Source: Cupriavidus sp.
GTDB taxonomy: Bacteria > Pseudomonadota > Gammaproteobacteria > Burkholderiales > Burkholderiaceae
Assembly (NCBI GenBank): GCA_031181345.1
Contig: JAPSLC010000005.1
Span: forward strand, 94,429-158,428
DNA length: 64,000 nucleotides
Direction of reading: 5' to 3'
How positions within the stretch are numbered: the stretch's first letter is position 1; every line of letters begins with the position of its first letter. The position numbers were made by a program, and so were the translations under genes. The notes beneath the pieces are model-generated. The model saw only the letters and a list, made by a program, of their open reading frames with translations, ran no database searches and had not been told where the DNA came from. Shown piece by piece: positions 61,263 to 64,000 of this stretch.

Positions 61263-62471
61263 GTGAACATTCACGAATATCAAGCCAAGGAGCTGCTGCG
61301 GCGTTACGACGTCGCCGTCCCGCGGGGCGCGGTCGCGTTCACGCCGGACGAGGCAGCCAATGCGGCGCGCACGCTGGGCGGCCCGCTCTGGGTCGTCAAA
61401 TCGCAGATCCATGCCGGCGGCCGCGGCGCCGGGCGTTTCCAGAACGATCCCGGCGGCAAGGGCGGCGTGCGCGTCGCGCGCTCGCTCGAGGCCGTGCGCG
61501 AGGAAGCCGGCAAGATGCTCGGCGCGGTGCTGGTGACCAAACAGACCGGCGCCGCCGGACGCGAGGTGCGGCGCCTCTATGTCGAGGAAGGCTGCGATAT
61601 CGCGCGCGAACTCTATTTCGGCATGCTGATCGACCGCGCCACCTCCCGCGTCACGCTGATGGCCTCGACAGAAGGCGGCATGGATATCGAGGAAGTGGCA
61701 GCACACACGCCCGAGAAGATCCTGAAGATGGCGATCGATCCGGCCACCGGCATGCAGCCCTTCCACGCACGGCGGCTCGCTTTCGGGCTGGGCCTGCGCG
61801 GCAAGCAGATCGGCGAGGCCACGCGGCTGTTCCTGTCGGCCTATCGCGCCTTCACCGAACTGGACGCCTCGATCGTCGAGATCAATCCGCTGGTCGTCAC
61901 GCACAGCGGCCACGTAATGGCGCTGGACGCCAAGTTCAACTTCGACGACAACGCGCTGTTCCGCCATCCCGATATCGAAGCGATGCGCGACGAGGCCGAG
62001 GAAGACCCGGCCGAAACCGAGGCCGCGCGCCATGCGCTGAACTACGTCAAGCTCGACGGCAATATCGGCTGCATGGTCAATGGCGCCGGCCTGGCGATGG
62101 CCACGATGGACATCATCCAGCTGCACGGCGGCAAGCCGGCCAACTTCCTCGACGTCGGCGGCGGCGCGACGCGCGAGCGCGTGGCGACGGCGTTCCGGCT
62201 GATTCTGGCCGACCGCAATGTCGAAGGCATCCTCGTCAATATCTTCGGCGGCATCATGCGCTGCGACGTGATCGCCGAGGGCGTGGTCGCCGCCGCGCGC
62301 GAGGTCGATCTGACCGTGCCGCTGGTGGTGCGGCTCGAAGGCACCAACGTCGACCTGGGCAAGGCCATCCTGCGCGATTCGGGATTGCCGATCGTCTCGG
62401 CGGACGACCTCGCCGATGCGGCGACCAAGGTGGTGGCTGCCACGCAGGGCAAAAAACGCGGAGGACATTGA
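61263..62471 (+). CDS. Succinate/malate-CoA ligase beta subunit-like
   Basis: 402 aa from a GTG preceded by GAGGAGA. ATP-grasp fold: [74 protein letters not shown]. It resembles SucC, but the N-terminus [15 protein letters not shown] and length are also close to malate-CoA ligase MtkA; an extra RFQNDPG insertion follows the HAGGRG loop. Being driven from regulon site 4, it is likely a second, pathway-specific ligase. It could supply CoA thioester for the Frc reaction, for example from succinate (inference). SucCD versus MtkAB cannot be settled by eye. Confidence 0.88.
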   Translation: MNIHEYQAKELLRRYDVAVPRGAVAFTPDEAANAARTLGGPLWVVKSQIHAGGRGAGRFQNDPGGKGGVRVARSLEAVREEAGKMLGAVLVTKQTGAAGREVRRLYVEEGCDIARELYFGMLIDRATSRVTLMASTEGGMDIEEVAAHTPEKILKMAIDPATGMQPFHARRLAFGLGLRGKQIGEATRLFLSAYRAFTELDASIVEINPLVVTHSGHVMALDAKFNFDDNALFRHPDIEAMRDEAEEDPAETEAARHALNYVKLDGNIGCMVNGAGLAMATMDIIQLHGGKPANFLDVGGGATRERVATAFRLILADRNVEGILVNIFGGIMRCDVIAEGVVAAAREVDLTVPLVVRLEGTNVDLGKAILRDSGLPIVSADDLADAATKVVAATQGKKRGGH

Positions 62472-62472
62472 A

Positions 62473-63348
62473 ATGGCCGTGCTGATCGACAACAACACCC
62501 GCGTGCTGTGCCAGGGCCTGACCGGCGCGCAGGGCAGTTTCCACACCGAACAGGCGCTGGCCTATGGCACGAAGATGGTCGGCGGCGTGACACCCGGCAA
62601 GGGCGGCGAATCGCATCTGGGCCTGCCGGTGTTCGACACGGTGGCCGAGGCGGCCGAGCGTACCGGTGCCCAGGCCTCGGTAATCTACGTGCCACCGCCC
62701 TTCGCGGCCGACGCAATCCTTGAGGCCATCGATGCCGGCCTCGAGCTGATCGTCTGCATCACCGAGGGCATCCCGGTGCTGGACATGGTGCGCGTCAAGC
62801 GCGCGCTGTCCGGCTCGCGCACGCGCCTGGTCGGTCCGAACTGTCCCGGCGTGATCACCCCGGGGCAATGCAAGATCGGCATCATGCCGGGCCATATCCA
62901 TCGGCCCGGCGGGATCGGCGTGGTGTCGCGCTCCGGCACGCTGACCTATGAAGCGGTGGCGCAGACCAGCGCGGCCGGGCTCGGGCAGTCGACCTGCATC
63001 GGCATCGGCGGCGACCCCGTCAACGGCACCAACTTCATCGATTGCCTGAAGCTGTTTCTCGAGGACGACGACACCGAGGGCATCATCATGATCGGCGAGA
63101 TCGGCGGCTCGGCGGAGGAGGAAGCCGCGCAGTTCCTGCGCGAGTCCGGCAGCGACAAGCCGGTGGTCGGCTTTATCGCCGGCACCACGGCGCCGCCGGG
63201 CCGGCGCATGGGCCATGCCGGCGCGATCATCTCGGGCGGCAGCGGTACCGCCGACGCGAAGATCGAGGCGATGCGCGCGGCCGGCATCCACGTGTCGCGC
63301 TCGCCGGCCGAACTGGGGCAGACCATGGCGAAAGCCCTGAACAGATAG
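62473..63348 (+). CDS. Succinate/malate-CoA ligase alpha subunit-like
   Basis: 291 aa. CoA-binding N-terminal domain ([34 protein letters not shown]), [21 protein letters not shown], and the phosphohistidine loop [14 protein letters not shown] (His transiently phosphorylated). GGAGGAC before the ATG, which starts one base after the beta subunit stop, so the two form a coupled pair. Function follows the partner at 61263-62471. Confidence 0.92.
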   Translation: MAVLIDNNTRVLCQGLTGAQGSFHTEQALAYGTKMVGGVTPGKGGESHLGLPVFDTVAEAAERTGAQASVIYVPPPFAADAILEAIDAGLELIVCITEGIPVLDMVRVKRALSGSRTRLVGPNCPGVITPGQCKIGIMPGHIHRPGGIGVVSRSGTLTYEAVAQTSAAGLGQSTCIGIGGDPVNGTNFIDCLKLFLEDDDTEGIIMIGEIGGSAEEEAAQFLRESGSDKPVVGFIAGTTAPPGRRMGHAGAIISGGSGTADAKIEAMRAAGIHVSRSPAELGQTMAKALNR

Positions 63349-63816
63349 GACAAGCGGTCTTGCCCCCAACGAGCCGCTGCCGTTGCCGGGCAGCGGTGGC
63401 GGCTCGCGCGGTATTCCATTCCCTGACATTCCCTGTCATTCCCCTCCAGCGCTTCGGCGCTTCGGCGTACCGACCTGTGCCACCGGCATCCGGGCGCCAA
63501 ACCCTCCTCGCCGTTTTTCGCCATCCGCCATATCGGCGCGAATGGTTATATCGCGACGGCTGTCATCCCGGCGAAATGCGAATCGCGTATGGAAACCATA
63601 CAAGCTCGCGACATGCACAGGAAAATTTTCAAGTCTGCTATAGAAAATTCCGACTTCTGATGCACAGGTGGCGTGCCTTATGATCAGCGCACAGTCACGG
63701 CAGCATTTAAAAACCGGATAAAAAAATGCTGTGATCTGTATTTCCGATATATCTATATCGCCCGCCGTTTATTGCCGCGCGGGATATACCGACACGCTCA
63801 CACAAAGGAAATCGAC
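63349..63816. other. Intergenic region with inverted repeats upstream of the methyltransferase gene
   Basis: 468 bp with no credible gene. Left part: a GC stem-loop (GAGCC/GGCTC outer arms 63371-63405, inner GCTGCC/GGCAGC) without a T-run, possibly the end of the CoA-ligase transcript. Right part is strikingly AT-rich: inverted repeat CAGCATTT / AAATGCTG (63701-63708, 63724-63731) and GATATATCTATATC (63746-63759), a near-palindrome. Confidence 0.45.
63701..63759. promoter_or_regulatory. AT-rich inverted repeats, candidate operator/promoter of the methyltransferase gene
   Basis: CAGCATTT and AAATGCTG form perfect 8-bp arms 15 bp apart; GATATA-TC-TATATC follows 14 bp later. Located 58-116 bp before ATG 63817. 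Whether the first is a hairpin or a protein site cannot be told. Confidence 0.45.
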
Positions 63817-64000
63817 ATGGACATGCTCGCCGTGCAACGCGACCTCGCCATCCAGACCGAAGACAAATCCGGTCTCTATGTGCTCGATATGGCGATGGGG
63901 TACTCCGTTCAGGCCGCGCTGCGCGTTGCCGCGATGCTGGGCCTCGCCGACCATCTTCGCGATGGCCCGAAGACCGCCGCGGAGCTGGGCGCGGCAACCG
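63817..64000 (+). CDS. O-methyltransferase, N-terminal part (3'-truncated)
   Basis: The gene runs off the right edge; 61 codons are visible. AAGGAA precedes the ATG. LDMAMGYSVQAALRVAAMLGLADHLRDGPKTAAELGAAT is the winged-helix dimerisation domain that precedes the SAM domain in class I small-molecule O-methyltransferases. Substrate unknown; the SAM-binding part lies outside. Confidence 0.75.
   Translation, partial: MDMLAVQRDLAIQTEDKSGLYVLDMAMGYSVQAALRVAAMLGLADHLRDGPKTAAELGAAT

Noticed and set aside
63371..63405. Intrinsic terminator after the CoA-ligase pair
   Set aside because: A stem can form but is imperfect and no T-run follows, so it is mentioned only in the region note.

Overview
The window is a GC-rich, densely coded chromosomal stretch. 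Its gene content (homogentisate pathway, paired DUF11/OmpA surface proteins, aryl-polyene-type cluster, formyl-CoA and formate genes) and its codon use suggest a beta-proteobacterium of the Burkholderiales, perhaps a Cupriavidus relative. That placement is inference. No rRNA, tRNA, CRISPR array, insertion sequence or phage gene was seen.

Layout. 1-4.4 kb: the 3' end of an ArnD-like deacetylase, a Zn/Cd/Pb P-type ATPase behind a MerR-type promoter, a VOC protein and a small secreted protein. 4.4-16.8 kb: a two-gene minus-strand operon for a 2688-aa DUF11/SdrD_B repeat protein translationally coupled (TAATG) to a 1415-aa OmpA-domain outer-membrane protein. 17.3-21.8 kb: an H-NS-like protein, a CPA1 antiporter, a beta-hydroxyacid dehydrogenase and a 52-aa DUF3309 protein. 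22.0-34.8 kb: an aryl-polyene/xanthomonadin-type cluster. Its left arm (ACP, ketoreductase, glycosyltransferase) diverges from a tightly overlapping ten-gene arm (AMP ligase, dehydratase, acyltransferase, LolA-like, MMPL exporter, deacetylase, methyltransferase, ketosynthase, chain-length factor, second dehydratase). 35.0-40.8 kb: a minus-strand homogentisate operon (MBL protein, FAD monooxygenase, hmgA, fahA). 41.2-45.8 kb: an XRE regulator, a TetR regulator with an alpha/beta hydrolase, and a DUF4254/GT9 pair.

45.7-63.4 kb is a formyl-CoA/formate island. It holds a two-subunit NAD-linked formate dehydrogenase (beta chain a NuoE-NuoF fusion), two divergent LysR regulators, several small unknown proteins, and a minus-strand operon for a ThDP-dependent lyase/decarboxylase, a formyl-CoA transferase (frc), an NDP-forming acyl-CoA synthetase, a FAH-family enzyme and a small membrane protein. 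Divergent from that operon is a succinyl/malate-CoA-ligase-like pair. Four promoters in this island (formate dehydrogenase, a 70-aa membrane protein, the ThDP-enzyme operon and the CoA-ligase pair) carry the same 16-bp element, TTGATATATYACATAC, in the same orientation between their -35 and -10 boxes. This points to one dedicated regulon. The simplest reading is conversion of a CoA-activated acid (oxalate or a 2-hydroxyacid) to formyl-CoA, then formate, then CO2 and NADH. The window ends inside an O-methyltransferase gene.

Two palindromic repeat families occur between genes: family A three times, family B five times and mostly as inverted pairs. One family B pair lies inside the formyl-CoA operon.
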